Positions 5,602 through 6,372 of a stretch of 6,372 nt of DNA are shown in pieces. Origin of the DNA: Verrucomicrobiota bacterium (GTDB lineage Bacteria; Verrucomicrobiota; Verrucomicrobiia; Verrucomicrobiales; Akkermansiaceae); the NCBI GenBank assembly GCA_008932955.1, contig WBXE01000141.1:1-6372 (forward strand), read 5' to 3'. The position numbers and the translations under genes were made by a program. Numbering within the stretch: position 1 is the stretch's first letter; every line of letters starts with the position of its first letter. The notes beneath the pieces were generated by a model. That model searched no databases and was not told the origin of the DNA. It was given only the letters and a program-made list of their open reading frames with translations.

Positions 5602-6339
5602 ATGACCATTGAACCCATCGGGGTCATCCGCTCGTGCTTCGGCGGCAAATTCGCCGCCCCGCGCCAGCCGGGCCTGTGCCCGAGCGCCTGGGGTAGCCTG
5701 GTTTTCCATGACGCCTATGGCAGCGATGAAGCGTTGCGCGGCATCGACGGATTTTCCCACCTGTGGCTCATCTTTAGTTTCCACCAAACCCTCGGCCAAG
5801 GGTGGCATCCGACGGTGCGCCCGCCCCGCCTGGGTGGCAACCAACGCGTCGGCGTGTTTGCCACCCGCTCGCCGTTCCGGCCCAGCGGCCTCGGCCTGTC
5901 GCTGGTGCGACTTGAGGGAGTCGAGCGCGAGGTCTCTGGCGCAGCGGTCCTGCGCTTGGGCGGCTTGGATTTGATTGATGGCACGCCCGTCTTCGATATC
6001 AAACCCTACCTGCCTTACGCGGAAAGCCCCTTGGATGCCACCGCCGGCTTCGCCAGCGAAGCCCCGCCGCGCCTCCAGGTGTGCGTCCACGAGGACGCCC
6101 GTGCGGCGTTTGAGCAACTCCCGGCGCGTGCCCAAGCCGTCCTGCGCGAGGCCCTCGCCCTCGACCCGCATCCGGCCACCCAAACCGGGGATACCAGCCG
6201 CATTTTTGGTGCCGACTTGTGTGGCAGCAACGTCCGCTTCACCATCGCCGATGGCATTTGCCGGATCGTGGAAATCACCAGCGGGACTGCGCCTCATTCC
6301 TCTTCCGTGAAAAAGGGCGAGGTTGTTCACAGAAGGTAA
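5602..6339 (+). CDS. trmO: TrmO, tRNA (N6-threonylcarbamoyladenosine(37)-N6)-methyltransferase
   Basis: TrmO (YaeB/TsaA, UPF0066 family) uses S-adenosylmethionine to methylate t6A at position 37 of threonine tRNAs to m6t6A, tuning decoding of ACY codons. The 245-residue protein closely follows E. coli TrmO: EPIGVIRS at 4-11, KFAAPRQPGL at 16-25, GIDGFSHLWLIFSFHQT at 47-63, GWHPTVRPPRLGGN at 67-80, VGVFATRSPFRPSGLGLSLV at 83-102, and LDLIDGTPVFDIKPYLPYAES at 122-142 (N-terminal SAM-binding barrel). The C-terminal region keeps LALDPHP at 185-191 and NVRF at 210-213. ATG 5602 is chosen because the family N-terminus begins there; an in-frame ATG at 5530 lies inside repeat copy B and would add 24 unrelated residues. 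No Shine-Dalgarno is seen. After IVEI (residue 225) the family normally ends, but here about 20 extra residues (TSGTAPHSSSVKKGEVVHRR) follow, the last few within a repeat. Confidence 0.96.
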   Translation: MTIEPIGVIRSCFGGKFAAPRQPGLCPSAWGSLVFHDAYGSDEALRGIDGFSHLWLIFSFHQTLGQGWHPTVRPPRLGGNQRVGVFATRSPFRPSGLGLSLVRLEGVEREVSGAAVLRLGGLDLIDGTPVFDIKPYLPYAESPLDATAGFASEAPPRLQVCVHEDARAAFEQLPARAQAVLREALALDPHPATQTGDTSRIFGADLCGSNVRFTIADGICRIVEITSGTAPHSSSVKKGEVVHRR

Positions 6340-6358
6340 CAAAGGGAACGAAGGGAAA
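6332..6358 (+). repeat. Three tandem 9-base repeats at the 3' end of trmO
   Basis: GAAGGTAAC (6332-6340), AAAGGGAAC (6341-6349) and GAAGGGAAA (6350-6358) form a purine-rich triplet of 9-mers. The trmO stop codon TAA (6337-6339) is in the first. The preceding GTTCACA also fits a dispersed repeat type I recall from environmental genomes. Confidence 0.55.
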
Positions 6359-6371
6359 TAATGCTTTGTTA
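6337..6371. repeat. 8-bp perfect inverted repeat at the window edge
   Basis: TAACAAAG (6337-6344) pairs with CTTTGTTA (6364-6371) across 19 bases. The left arm includes the trmO stop codon. It may be part of a longer palindromic repeat cut off by the window end, or act as a transcript-end hairpin; no T-tract is visible before the sequence ends. Confidence 0.45.
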
Positions 6372-6372
6372 G

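Overview
The window is GC-rich bacterial chromosome. Start codons mostly lack a clear Shine-Dalgarno sequence, and several families of structured intergenic repeats are present. One of them (ACCACAGATTTCACGGA...) is of a type I associate with Verrucomicrobiota and related PVC-group genomes. The assignment to that group is an inference from gene style and repeats; there is no rRNA or marker gene that settles it.

Layout from left to right. (1) Positions 1-894, plus strand: the 3' part of a low-complexity protein, with proline-rich 55-residue repeats followed by six 27-residue Ala/Gln/Arg/Glu/Asn repeats. (2) 921-1442, plus strand: an MTH1-like Nudix hydrolase (oxidised purine nucleotide sanitation). 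(3) 1443-1628: a convergent gap with a 109-bp two-hairpin repeat (copy A). A third hairpin of the same design forms the 3' end of the Nudix gene. (4) 1629-2636, minus strand: a trans-polyprenyl diphosphate synthase of the long-chain (IspB) type, probably making the quinone side chain. (5) 2637-3009: a divergent gap holding a long imperfect inverted repeat bracketed by 10-bp direct repeats. (6) 3010-5439, plus strand: a large predicted lipoprotein of unknown function with a possibly duplicated module. (7) 5464-5572: copy B of the 109-bp repeat, inverted relative to copy A. (8) 5602-6339, plus strand: TrmO, the tRNA N6-methyladenosine modification enzyme, whose last codons run into another repeat at the window edge.

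The genes look like separate housekeeping units, not one pathway. The most noteworthy content is the repeats. Five copies of a REP-like unit (GGAGC tag, 7-nt arm, 4-nt loop, 7-nt arm, then a GAAG-like tag) occur in one singleton and two inverted pairs. Their stems differ in sequence but keep pairing. In two genes (Nudix and trmO) the C-terminal codons and stop codon appear to be supplied by intergenic repeat DNA. No transposase, CRISPR array, tRNA or rRNA was found.
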